14,578 nucleotides of DNA from CAZRZN01 sp964604565 (GTDB lineage: Bacteria; Pseudomonadota; Alphaproteobacteria; Rhodobacterales; Rhodobacteraceae), in contig CAZRZN010000092.1 in NCBI GenBank assembly GCA_964604565.1, positions 1 through 14,578 on the forward strand. The letters run 5' to 3'. Positions within the stretch are counted from its first letter, which is position 1. The number at the start of each line of letters is the position of its first letter. Positions 6,425 through 13,395 of this stretch are shown in pieces. Made by a program: the position numbers and the translations under genes. The notes under the pieces were generated by a model. That model made no database searches, was not told the DNA's origin, and saw only the letters and a program-made list of their open reading frames with translations.

Positions 6425-7555
6425 TCAGTTACCTCCCCGGCGAAGCTCGTTCAGGGGCAGATAGGGCACGACACCCCCGCCATCGGCGCCACCGCTCGTG
6501 ATCGAATTGTCGAGGATCATCTTGTCCACATCACCCAGCACGTTTTCCATGGTTTCCAGATACAGGCGCCGACGCGTCACTTCAGGCGCCATCGCGTATT
6601 CCGCCTGCACAGAGGTGAAGCGGGCCGCCTGACCCAGTGCCTCGTTGACGACCTGCGCGCGATAGCCTTCGGCCTCTTCGCGCACCTGTGCGGCTTGACC
6701 GCGGGCCTCGGCAACCACCCGGTTGGCATAGGCATCCGCCTGCCGTTCCAGCCTGTCGCGTTCCTGTTCCGCAGCTTGCACAGCGCGGAAGGCGTCGATG
6801 ACCTCACGCGGCGGGTCCGCGGTATCGAGGTTGAGACGGACAATATTGATGCCGCTATCATATTCATCGAGCGTGCCTTGAATCTGTTCGCGCGCACTGT
6901 CGGCGATCAATCCACGATCCCGGTTGAGGATCGGCGCCAGATTGGAGGCGGCGATGATCTCGCGCATCACGGATTCCGATGCGGCCTGAACGGTCAGTTG
7001 CGGATCGCGGATGTTGAACAACAACTTGGCCGGATCGCCGATGTTCCAGACCACCTGAAAGTCGATGTCGACGATGTTGGCGTCCGTCGTCAGCATCAGC
7101 CCGTCATTGCCACCCCGTCCGGCACCAATGGTTTCGGTCCGTTCCGACGTCACGTTGACCACCTCGTAGGTGACCAGCGGCCAAGGGGCAAAGTTGAGGC
7201 CCGGCTGTCCGGTGGAGGAATATTCCCCAAGGAACAATTCCACGGACTGCTCTTCGGGACGCACGGTATAAAAGCTGCTGAAGGCCCAAAGAGCCAAAAG
7301 GCCCAGAACGCCCAGACCGATCGTGCCCTTGGTCAGCTTGGGGCCACCGCCGCCGCCGTTGCCGTCACCGCCGCCGCGACCGCCCATGAGAACGCGCAGG
7401 CGTTCCTGCCCCCTCTTCATCAGCTCGTCTATCTCGGGGATCTGGCTGTCTTCCGGGCGGCGTCCACCGCCCCCGCCATTGCCGGGCGGTCTCTGACCGT
7501 TGCCGCCCTGGTTGCCACCGCCGCCCCCCCAGGGGCCGCCGCTGTTACCTGCCAT
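6425..7555 (-). CDS. hflK: HflK, SPFH-domain subunit of the HflKC complex
   Basis: A 376-residue partner of HflC in the membrane cage around FtsH. A cytosolic Gly/Asn/Pro-rich N-terminus (residues 1-35, and a second Gly stretch 59-71) is typical of HflK. An HflK N-terminal helix (IPEIDELMKRGQERLRVLM, 39-57), a membrane segment (78-96), then YTVRPEEQSVELFLGEY opening the SPFH domain, which continues with PGLNFAPWPL and LTTDANIVDIDFQVVWNI, follow. A coiled-coil segment rich in Ala/Glu/Arg covers about 260-315, and ETMENVLGDVDKMI is the usual C-terminal block. The ATG at 7555 has AGGAAGGA at 7564-7571, 8 nt upstream. gor ends 59 bp upstream on the same strand, so the two may share a transcript. 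The hflK-hflC gap is 2 nt. Confidence 0.95.
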   Translation of the reverse strand: MAGNSGGPWGGGGGNQGGNGQRPPGNGGGGGRRPEDSQIPEIDELMKRGQERLRVLMGGRGGGDGNGGGGGPKLTKGTIGLGVLGLLALWAFSSFYTVRPEEQSVELFLGEYSSTGQPGLNFAPWPLVTYEVVNVTSERTETIGAGRGGNDGLMLTTDANIVDIDFQVVWNIGDPAKLLFNIRDPQLTVQAASESVMREIIAASNLAPILNRDRGLIADSAREQIQGTLDEYDSGINIVRLNLDTADPPREVIDAFRAVQAAEQERDRLERQADAYANRVVAEARGQAAQVREEAEGYRAQVVNEALGQAARFTSVQAEYAMAPEVTRRRLYLETMENVLGDVDKMILDNSITSGGADGGGVVPYLPLNELRRGGN

Positions 7556-7614
7556 GAAGTCGGTCCTTCCTCGTCATTCGGATTAAGTCATACCTGTGCG
7601 CATTACTCGGAAAT

Positions 7615-9057
7615 TCAAGCGCTGCGGACAGGATTGCGCATGGTCACGATCTCTTCGGACATGGTCGGATGCACCGCAACCGTCCTGTCGAAATCTTCTT
7701 TCGTGGCCCCCATCTTGATGGCGATGCCGGCCAGCTGGATCATCTCACCCGCTCCCGGCGCCACGATATGACACCCCAGCACCCTGCGGGTCGCCTTGGA
7801 AACGATGAGTTTCATCAGAACCCGGTCCGATTTTTCGGCAAACGCGGTCTGCATCGGCCGGAAGGAAGTGCAGTAGACATCGATCTCCTCCTGGTCCCGG
7901 GCCGCCTCTTCGGACAGGCCCACCGTGCCCATTTCGGGCTGGGTGAAGACCGCGCTTGGAATCAGGTCATGATCGACCGGCGTCGGATTGCCCTTGAAGA
8001 CCGTCTCGACAAAGGCCATGCCCTCGCGGATCGCCACCGGGGTCAGGTTCACCCGGTCCGTCACGTCGCCGATGGCATAGATCGATGGCACCTTCGACTG
8101 GCTGTAGTCATCCACCTCGATTGCGCCATTGCGTGTCAAAGTGACGCCCGCCGCCTCCAGCCCCATGTCGGCCGTGTTCGGCTTGCGGCCCGTGGCAAAG
8201 AGCACAGCGTCGAAATCCCGGATGTCGCCGTTGGTCGCCTTGACGCGGACCGGTCCGCTGCCCTGCGGATCCTCATGGGTGCCGCCGAACTGGCTGGGTT
8301 CAACCGGGGCAGTGCCCATCTCCCGGGCCTCTGGCGACTCCGCCAGATGCATCTCCACCACATTTGTGCCGGTGTGCAACTCCACCCCGCGCTCTTTCAT
8401 GGCGTCGGCGATCAACCCGCGCGCCTCCTCGTCGAAGCCGCGCAGGATCTGCGCGCCCCGGTAATACTGCGTCACATCGACGCCGAGGCCATTGAGAATG
8501 CAGGCGAACTCGCAGGCGATATATCCCCCACCAACGATCAGCATCGATTTTGGCAGACTTTCCATATGGAAGATATCATCCGACATCATGCCAAGATGGG
8601 CGTTCACCATGTCAGGCCGCAACGGCCGGCCGCCGCTGGCGATCAGGATATGTTTCGCGGTCTTCACCTCGCCCGTGGACAGCGCAACGGTATGCGCGTC
8701 CTTGAGGGTCGCACGCGCATCGAAACTCTCTACACCGGAACCGGAGAGAAGCTTGCGGTAGACCCCCTCCAGCCGGTCAAGTTCGGCATGCAATCGCGAC
8801 CGGAACCCGCCCCAGTCAAAGCGGCCCTCCGAAATCTCCCAGCCGTAGGCACGGGCCTCGGCGGGCATGTGCCCGTATTCGCTGGCAAAGACCATGAGCT
8901 TCTTGGGCACGCAGCCGCGGATCACGCAGGTGCCGCCGTAGCGGTCCATCTCGGCCAGTCCGACCTTGGCGCCGGCCTCTCCGGCCGCCACGCGCGCCGC
9001 GCGCACACCACCAGAACCGCCGCCTATGACGAAGAGATCGTAATCGAACTCGCTCAT
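7615..9057 (-). CDS. gor: Glutathione-disulfide reductase (NADPH)
   Basis: A 480-residue cytosolic flavoprotein that reduces oxidised glutathione with NADPH. Seen in order: the FAD dinucleotide fold VIGGGSGGVRAARVAA (10-25), the redox disulfide Cys44/Cys49 in GGTCVIRGCVPKK, the NADPH fold IVGGGYIACEFA (174-185) with Arg200 and Arg206 in QYYRGAQILRGFDEE, the second FAD contact YAIGDVTDR (327-335), and the active-site dimer motif HPTMSEE with His463 and Glu468. These separate it from lipoamide dehydrogenase and mercuric reductase. An insertion of roughly 30 residues (about 237-268, rich in Pro/Glu/Gly) lies inside the NADPH domain. The ATG at 9057 has GGGGAG (9064-9069) 6 nt upstream. It precedes hflK on the same strand. 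rpiA, its usual close neighbour in this group as I recall, is 908 bp away. Confidence 0.95.
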   Translation of the reverse strand: MSEFDYDLFVIGGGSGGVRAARVAAGEAGAKVGLAEMDRYGGTCVIRGCVPKKLMVFASEYGHMPAEARAYGWEISEGRFDWGGFRSRLHAELDRLEGVYRKLLSGSGVESFDARATLKDAHTVALSTGEVKTAKHILIASGGRPLRPDMVNAHLGMMSDDIFHMESLPKSMLIVGGGYIACEFACILNGLGVDVTQYYRGAQILRGFDEEARGLIADAMKERGVELHTGTNVVEMHLAESPEAREMGTAPVEPSQFGGTHEDPQGSGPVRVKATNGDIRDFDAVLFATGRKPNTADMGLEAAGVTLTRNGAIEVDDYSQSKVPSIYAIGDVTDRVNLTPVAIREGMAFVETVFKGNPTPVDHDLIPSAVFTQPEMGTVGLSEEAARDQEEIDVYCTSFRPMQTAFAEKSDRVLMKLIVSKATRRVLGCHIVAPGAGEMIQLAGIAIKMGATKEDFDRTVAVHPTMSEEIVTMRNPVRSA

Positions 9058-9111
9058 GGATCGCTCCCCGTTTGCCCGGCGGCGTGTAAAGCACAGCAGG
9101 CGGCGGAAGAC

Positions 9112-9302
9112 CAGACAGCAGTCTGCCCAAAGGGACGGCACGGCGACTGTCAACAACCGCGAAGGCAGACAGCCCGCGTCAGGGACAGGGCGTGCCGACC
9201 AATCCGCAAGCCAGCGTTGCCGGTAGCCCCTCTCCGGATCTCTTCGATGACATGCCGATGAAACACGTCTTGTCGCGCGGCCGCAGACAGGCAGACAGTC
9301 TG
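9112..9302. repeat. Cluster of CAGACAG repeats upstream of gor
   Basis: The heptamer CAGACAG occurs at 9112-9118, 9166-9172, 9284-9290 and 9292-9298; the last two form a tandem GCAGACAG pair. Two copies extend to inverted repeats: CAGAC-AGCA-GTCTG (9112-9125) and CAGAC-A-GTCTG (9292-9302). In the gor direction they read CTGTCTG. They could be operator half-sites. No known regulator is recognised, so this is an observation of repetition only. Confidence 0.4.
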
Positions 9303-9720
9303 ACGGGCGAATTTGCCGCCGCGCGACCGATCCGGCCTATGAGCGTGCCGTTCCGCCCGGCCTGTCATGGCATCCTCCGGCGCGCCCTCCCCCGCAATCG
9401 ATCCGGACCGCAAGGACCGGCAGGATAGGCCTGCATGGAATGCGCCCTCCCGGAATACCCTCGCCAACCCGAAAAGCTGGTCAGGCCTCCCGGTGCCGCA
9501 TCACCGCAGAAAGGAACTGGACCACGATGGATTCGCCGCGCTCCGACGTCCGCCTGTGCAACGCGCCGCGCACGGACGGCGAAAAGCGGCCCGATCCGGA
9601 TCGGCCTCCAAATGCGGGCGCGCTCCTTTGTCCCAGCCCGGGTCTTTCTCCCCCGCGCGGGCCACCGCGCGCCCGAACCTCCAATTCACAGCCAACCGCG
9701 AAACCCCGCCGGCACCGCGT

Positions 9721-9780
9721 CTTCTTCTCTGCAAAAATACTCCGGGGGTGAGGCCGCAGGCCGAGGGGGCGGAGCCCCTG
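9721..9780 (-). terminator. Compound terminator-like repeat element downstream of rpiA
   Basis: Read on the minus strand, two GC hairpins follow each other, GGGGC-TCC-GCCCC (9766-9778) and GGCC-TGC-GGCC (9752-9762), then CCCCCGGAGTATTTTTGC and a purine-rich GAGAAGAAG end. The T-run and order fit transcription termination of the minus strand about 190 bp past rpiA. From memory, very similar 'CCCCCGGAGTATTT' cassettes occur behind many genes in Rhodobacteraceae genomes, which would make this a dispersed intergenic repeat. That claim needs a genome-wide count. Confidence 0.6.
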
Positions 9781-9792
9781 TGTCTCCAACAG

Positions 9793-9840
9793 ATGCTTGT
9801 GTCCCCGGACCGTGCCATCCATTGGGTCCGGGACACGCAT
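9793..9840. repeat. 48-bp imperfect hairpin
   Basis: ATGC (9793-9796), two unpaired Ts, then GTGTCCCCGGACC (9799-9811) can pair with GGTCCGGGACAC (9825-9836) and GCAT (9837-9840). That gives about 16 base pairs with one bulged C and a TT bulge, around a 13-nt loop. It sits between rpiA and the terminator-like element, so it would be part of the rpiA 3' untranslated region if transcribed on the minus strand. Candidates are an mRNA 3'-end structure or a dispersed palindromic repeat. Confidence 0.6.
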
Positions 9841-9965
9841 GGGAATCCAACAATCGTCACAACGCACCCGCCGTTGATACGCCGTCGACGCAGATCCGGC
9901 CTGACGGCCGATCGCGGGGCTTGACTGGGACCGGCAAGAGAAACCGCCACCCCCGCGACCACGCA

Positions 9966-10748
9966 TCAGACGTCGCGGAAAAGATTGTCGTCCTCGTCGA
10001 AATCCAGACGCGTCTCGCTGACCGATCCCGCGTTGATGTCGCGTGTCTCCACACGTCCGTCGGCATAGCCGATCACCACCTTGTCGCAGATATCGATGAA
10101 CAGCCCGTTTTCCACGACGCCCGGGATCTGATTCAGCACAAGGGCCAGTTGCCGCGCGTTGCCGATCCGTCCCAGGTGCAGGTCCAGAATGTGGTTTCCC
10201 TCATCCGTGACAAAGGGCCGGTCGCCGTTCATCCGCAGTGTGGTCTGACGTCCCATCACATCCATGGAGACCAGCGTTTCCTCCAACAGTGCCTGCGTGG
10301 CGTTCCAGCCAAAGGGAATCACCTCGACCGGCAGCGGAAAATTGCCCAGCCGCTCCACTTCCTTCGCGGCATCCGCGATGACCACCATCTGGTCAGAGGC
10401 GGCCGCCACGATCTTTTCCTGCAGCAGCGCCCCGCCGCCCCCCTTTATCAGGTTCAGATCGCCGTCGAATTCATCCGCCCCGTCGATCGTCAGGTCCAGC
10501 CAGCCCGCCTCGTCCAGCGTGATCACCTCTATTCCCACCTCGCGCGCCAGCTCTGCGGTGCGCGTGGAGGTCGGCACGCCGCGGAACCGCAAGCCCTCCT
10601 CCCGCGTCAGTTCGCCGAGGCAACGCACCAGCCACGCAGCGGTCGACCCGGTGCCCAGACCCACGCGCATCCCCGGCTCCACCAGCGTCGCCGCCTGTTT
10701 GGAAGCGGCATATTTGGCCTTGTCGATGGGCGACAGTTCTACGGTCAT
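9966..10748 (-). CDS. rpiA: Ribose-5-phosphate isomerase A
   Basis: A 260-residue cytosolic enzyme interconverting ribose 5-phosphate and ribulose 5-phosphate in the non-oxidative pentose phosphate pathway. Family motifs are all present: GLGTGSTAAW (30-39, phosphate loop), GVPTSTRTAELA (57-68), LTIDGADEFDGDLNLIKGGGGALLQEK (86-112) carrying Asp89, Asp92, Lys102 and the general base Glu111 by alignment to E. coli Asp81, Asp84, Lys94 and Glu103, and a C-terminal NGLFIDICDKVVIGYADG block. The length is slightly above the usual 220-235 because of an extended acidic C-terminus (ETRLDFDEDDNLFRDV). The ATG at 10748 is fixed by AAGGAG (10755-10760) 6 nt upstream; the frame runs open upstream but without family resemblance. 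It appears monocistronic, with a 267-bp region upstream and a terminator-like element downstream. Confidence 0.96.
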   Translation of the reverse strand: MTVELSPIDKAKYAASKQAATLVEPGMRVGLGTGSTAAWLVRCLGELTREEGLRFRGVPTSTRTAELAREVGIEVITLDEAGWLDLTIDGADEFDGDLNLIKGGGGALLQEKIVAAASDQMVVIADAAKEVERLGNFPLPVEVIPFGWNATQALLEETLVSMDVMGRQTTLRMNGDRPFVTDEGNHILDLHLGRIGNARQLALVLNQIPGVVENGLFIDICDKVVIGYADGRVETRDINAGSVSETRLDFDEDDNLFRDV

Positions 10749-10851
10749 GGAACACTCCTTCGGGTTTCGGCGGCACCGCCCGCCAATGCGTGAGGCGCCA
10801 GTGCATCGTGCATGAGGCGCATCTTTGCAGGGGGCGTGCCCGTGTATCGGC

Positions 10852-10881
10852 TTATGAGGCACGGCCGGTTATACGGAGCAA
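10852..10881 (-). promoter_or_regulatory. Possible rpiA promoter
   Basis: On the minus strand TTGCTC (10876-10881) and TCATAA (10852-10857) are 18 bp apart, in an AT-richer patch of the 267-bp space between the anti-sigma gene and rpiA. They would start a transcript about 95 nt before the rpiA ATG. The match to a housekeeping promoter is only partial, so this is a suggestion. Confidence 0.25.
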
Positions 10882-11015
10882 GCCCGCCCGGCGCGAGGCG
10901 AAAAATGACACCCCCGCACCCACCGGCGTCGCCGCGCGCCCGGTCAGGATCGCCACATGGGAGACTGCGCCCGACGCCCTCCCGACGCGGACGCCCTGCC
11001 CCGGCGCATCGCGCA

Positions 11016-11702
11016 TCACCCCTCGGTCAGTTGTCCCGAGGCAAGCGTTTCATCGGCCGGGCGGCCGTCCGGGGACCCGCCAGCGGGTTCATCCGTAACC
11101 AAAAGCCGCGCGCCCGTCAGATCGCGCCTCAGCGCGGGCGGCAGCGCGACCAGTGTCTGCGCCCCCCGCAAAAGCGCAAGGGACACGGGTTCTCCGCCGC
11201 CCTCCGGCGCCAGCCAAAGTTCCTGCACCCGGCCCTGGCCCGGGGCATCGCCGATGCGGTCAACCGTCAGCACGCCTGCCACGGCGTCATACCGGACCGA
11301 CAAAAGCGGTGCGCCGGCTTCACTGGTCAGGCTTGCCTGCATTGCGGGTCCGACAGGCTCCAGCAGGCCGGAGAGAAAGACAGCGGATGCCAGTGCTGCG
11401 CCAACTACGGCCCCGATGGCATATGGCAGGATCTGCCGCGGCACAGGTTGTTTTTCCCTGTCGTCGAACACCCGCGCCTCGATCCGCCGCTGCACCTCCG
11501 CAGGGGGCGTCGCTTCGGGGATGATATCGGTAAACGTGGCGAAATACTCGGTCCAGGCGGCCACATCCTGTTGCAGGTCGGGTTCCGCAGCCAGCCGCGC
11601 CTCGAACTCGCCGATCTCTGTTCGGGGCATCAGACCCAGTGCATATTCGGCCGCGCCAGCCTCCCAGCCGCCGGGAAGGTCGATGTCCATCGGACCGTTC
11701 AT
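11016..11702 (-). CDS. RskA-type membrane anti-sigma factor
   Basis: A 228-residue single-pass inner-membrane protein expected to hold the adjacent ECF sigma factor inactive. Residues about 15-85 are the cytosolic sigma-binding part (AAEYALGLMPRTEIGEFEARLAAEPDLQQDVAAW), with no HXXXCXXC zinc motif. One membrane helix spans 91-114 (ILPYAIGAVVGAALASAVFL). The periplasmic RskA domain covers about 120-225, with QELWLAPEGGGEPVSLALL and VTDEPAGGSPDGRPADETLASGQL, the family's typical end. Its ATG overlaps the sigma stop as ATGA, the usual coupled arrangement that keeps the two in balance. Release would presumably require regulated proteolysis, as in other RskA systems. The inducing signal cannot be read from sequence. 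Confidence 0.88.
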   Translation of the reverse strand: MNGPMDIDLPGGWEAGAAEYALGLMPRTEIGEFEARLAAEPDLQQDVAAWTEYFATFTDIIPEATPPAEVQRRIEARVFDDREKQPVPRQILPYAIGAVVGAALASAVFLSGLLEPVGPAMQASLTSEAGAPLLSVRYDAVAGVLTVDRIGDAPGQGRVQELWLAPEGGGEPVSLALLRGAQTLVALPPALRRDLTGARLLVTDEPAGGSPDGRPADETLASGQLTEG

Positions 11703-12250
11703 TGGCTCAGACAATCGCGCAGTTGAATGAGATCCGATCGCAGGGTCGATCGCAGGGTGGCGGGATTGACGCCGGCATGTTCGGCAAGATCCGCATAGGT
11801 CGCCCCGTAAAGATAGGCCTGCCGCAGCATCTGTGCCCGCTCCGCCGGCAGATCTGCCATGCACCTGTTCAGAACCCGCGCCTCTTCTCGCAGCGTTTCG
11901 AAATCTTCGGGTCCGGGCCGAGGTGCGTAGAGCCGTTCGGTGATTGCCAGCGGCCCGGCGGCCCGGCCCGCTGCGCGTTCCGCGCTCAACCGGGCGATAG
12001 CCGCGTCGCGCGTGATCGTCACCAGCCATGTCAACGGAGAGGCCAGCGTCGCCCGGTAGTGCCCGGCGCGTTCCCAGACGCCCACAAACACCTCTTCCAG
12101 CACGTCCTCGGCCAGCGTTTCATCTTGCAGGATGCGTAGGGCGACGCCGTAGATCTTGGGCGACGTGCCAGCGTAAAGCTTGCGGAACGCCGCGCGGTCG
12201 CCGCTGGCGACTTGCCCCAGGAGGCCCTCGATTTCTTCTTGCGCTGTCAT
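11699..12250 (-). CDS. ECF-family RNA polymerase sigma factor
   Basis: A 183-residue group 4 sigma factor. Region 2 covers about 20-90: DRAAFRKLYAGTSPKIYGVALRIL, then LAEDVLEEVFVGVWERAGHYR for core binding and -10 recognition, and SPLTWLVTITRDAAIARLSAER. Region 4 covers about 125-178 with LPAERAQMLRQAYLYGATYADLAEHAGVNPATLRSTLRSDLIQLRDCL broken into its helix-turn-helix. Regions 1 and 3 are absent, as expected. The ATG at 12250 is chosen because residues beyond it, up to an ATG at 12343, do not resemble the family and would overlap the cobS promoter. The ribosome binding site is weak. It heads a two-gene unit with its anti-sigma factor and is divergent from cobS, sharing a 92-bp intergenic space. 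Autoregulation is common for such pairs; no target promoter is identifiable. Confidence 0.9.
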   Translation of the reverse strand: MTAQEEIEGLLGQVASGDRAAFRKLYAGTSPKIYGVALRILQDETLAEDVLEEVFVGVWERAGHYRATLASPLTWLVTITRDAAIARLSAERAAGRAAGPLAITERLYAPRPGPEDFETLREEARVLNRCMADLPAERAQMLRQAYLYGATYADLAEHAGVNPATLRSTLRSDLIQLRDCLSQ

Positions 12251-12281
12251 GTGAAAGGTCTCATCACTTCCCCTTGCCCCT

Positions 12282-12310
12282 CTCCGCGATATGTTGCACG
12301 TAACGCGGAG
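12282..12310. promoter_or_regulatory. Inverted repeat in the sigma-factor/cobS divergent region
   Basis: CTCCGCG (12282-12288) and CGCGGAG (12304-12310) form a perfect 7-bp inverted repeat around a 15-nt AT-richer centre, ATATGTTGCACGTAA. The 22-bp centre-to-centre spacing is two helical turns, which suits a dimeric regulator bound between the two divergent genes. No known consensus is recognised, and it could also be a chance GC palindrome. Confidence 0.4.
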
Positions 12311-12342
12311 CATACGAGCTTTGACAGAGGGACGCGGGCACA

Positions 12343-13329
12343 ATGGCGGACGGCACGATCGATATCAACGCGAAACCGACCGAGGAAATCTCTGTCCGCG
12401 AAGTCTTTGGCATTGACACGGACATGATCGTTCACGGTTTCCCGGATCGCACCGAACGGGTGCCGGACATCGACAGCACCTACAAGTTCGATCCCGACAC
12501 CACCATGGCGATCCTCGCCGGCTTCCGGAACAACCGCCGCGTGATGATCCAAGGGTATCATGGCACCGGCAAATCGACGCATATCGAACAGGTCGCGGCG
12601 CGCCTGAACTGGCCCGCAGTGCGGGTCAACCTCGACAGCCACATCAGCCGGATCGACCTGATCGGCAAGGACGCGATCAAGCTGGTGGATGGCAAGCAGG
12701 TCACCCAGTTTCAGGAAGGTATCCTGCCCTGGGCACTGCGCAATCCAACCGCCATCGTGTTCGACGAATACGATGCGGGGCGCGCCGACGTGATGTTTGT
12801 GATTCAGCGCGTTCTGGAAACCGACGGCAAACTCACGCTGCTGGACCAGAACGAGGTCATCACGCCGCATCCCTATTTCCGGATCTTCGCCACCTCCAAC
12901 ACCGTTGGGCTTGGCGACACGACGGGCCTGTATCACGGCACCCAGCAGATCAACCAGGGCCAGATGGACCGCTGGTCGCTGGTTGCAACGCTCAATTACC
13001 TGTCAATCGACGCCGAAACCTCGATCGTCCTGTCGAAGGCGCCCCACTACAACACCGAAAAGGGCCGCAAGACGATCCGCCAGATGGTGACCGTGGCCGA
13101 TTTCTCGCGCCGGGCCTTCATGAACGGCGAATTGTCGACCGTCATGTCGCCGCGCACGGTGATCGCATGGGCGCAGAACGCGGAAATCTTTCGCAACGTC
13201 GGCTACGCATTCCGCCTGTCCTTCCTGAACAAATGCGACGAGCTGGAACGCCAGACCGTGGCGGAGTTCTACCAGCGTTGCTTTGACGAGGAACTGCCCG
13301 AGAGCGCGGCACAACTCAGCCTGGCCTGA
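12343..13329 (+). CDS. cobS: Cobaltochelatase subunit CobS (AAA+ ATPase)
   Basis: A 328-residue ATPase of the aerobic (late cobalt insertion) vitamin B12 pathway. CobS and CobT form the ATP-driven chaperone complex that powers CobN to insert cobalt into hydrogenobyrinic acid a,c-diamide. Seen: a CobS N-terminal segment (about 12-45, ISVREVFGID...HGFPDRTERVP), Walker A GYHGTGKS (71-78), the VNLDSHISRIDLIGKDA block (95-111), Walker B AIVFDEYD (137-144), and a sensor-1-like FATSNT followed by GLGDTTGLYHGTQQINQGQMDRW. Length and order match the family. The ATG at 12343 has AGAGGGA about 10 nt upstream. cobT begins 1.1 kb further on the same strand; the two genes are separated by two small exported-protein genes and a terminator-like hairpin, so they may not be one simple operon. 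Confidence 0.97.
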   Translation: MADGTIDINAKPTEEISVREVFGIDTDMIVHGFPDRTERVPDIDSTYKFDPDTTMAILAGFRNNRRVMIQGYHGTGKSTHIEQVAARLNWPAVRVNLDSHISRIDLIGKDAIKLVDGKQVTQFQEGILPWALRNPTAIVFDEYDAGRADVMFVIQRVLETDGKLTLLDQNEVITPHPYFRIFATSNTVGLGDTTGLYHGTQQINQGQMDRWSLVATLNYLSIDAETSIVLSKAPHYNTEKGRKTIRQMVTVADFSRRAFMNGELSTVMSPRTVIAWAQNAEIFRNVGYAFRLSFLNKCDELERQTVAEFYQRCFDEELPESAAQLSLA

Positions 13330-13331
13330 CC

Positions 13332-13355
13332 GCGCCGCCCCCCTGCGGGCGGTGC
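13332..13355 (+). terminator. Hairpin after cobS
   Basis: A 9-bp stem, GCGCCGCCC (13332-13340) with GGGCGGTGC (13347-13355), includes one G-T pair and a 6-nt loop, and starts right after the cobS stop. It is followed by TTAAAAGG rather than a clean T-run, so termination is probably partial. It would lower read-through into the following small genes. Confidence 0.5.
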
Positions 13356-13395
13356 TTAAAAGGTTTCCTAACCATTTTTCCGTAGCGTTCCCTGC

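Larger units (their letters stand above)
9058..9965. other. 908-bp gene-free gap between rpiA and gor
   Basis: Several open frames cross this stretch on both strands, but their translations are low-complexity Arg/Pro/Ala/Gly text with no recognisable domain, no good ribosome binding site, and they run through terminator-like elements. What is visible: four copies of CAGACAG close to gor (9112-9298), a 48-bp imperfect hairpin (9793-9840), and a compound hairpin/T-run element (9721-9780) behind rpiA. The middle (about 9300-9720) shows nothing to me. The gor promoter must lie near 9058-9140 on the minus strand, but no convincing -35/-10 pair stands out. Decayed genes or a small RNA cannot be excluded. 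Confidence 0.6.

Noticed and set aside
6695..7771. 358-codon open frame on the plus strand
   Set aside because: Antisense to hflK and the 3' end of gor; no recognisable features.
7669..9261. 530-codon open frame on the plus strand
   Set aside because: It runs antisense to gor, whose protein is unmistakable; its translation is His/Arg/Gln-rich with no domain, a by-product of GC-rich codon usage.
9150..9467. 105-codon minus-strand frame in the rpiA-gor gap
   Set aside because: Arg/Gly/Ala-rich text without a domain or ribosome binding site, and the overlapping plus-strand frame at 9192-9428 is equally open.
9435..10793. 452-codon open frame on the plus strand
   Set aside because: Covers the gene-free gap and is antisense to rpiA; low-complexity translation and no start signal.
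12321..12326. TTGACA hexamer before cobS
   Set aside because: A perfect -35-like match, but it is only 17 bp before the cobS ATG, so no -10 element could fit ahead of the gene.
12247..12936. 229-codon minus-strand frame
   Set aside because: Antisense to cobS and out of frame with the sigma gene; no domain.
13356..13372. CtrA-like site TTAA...CTAACC before the first small gene
   Set aside because: The second half does not match TTAA at the required 7-bp spacing, so it falls short of the CtrA consensus.
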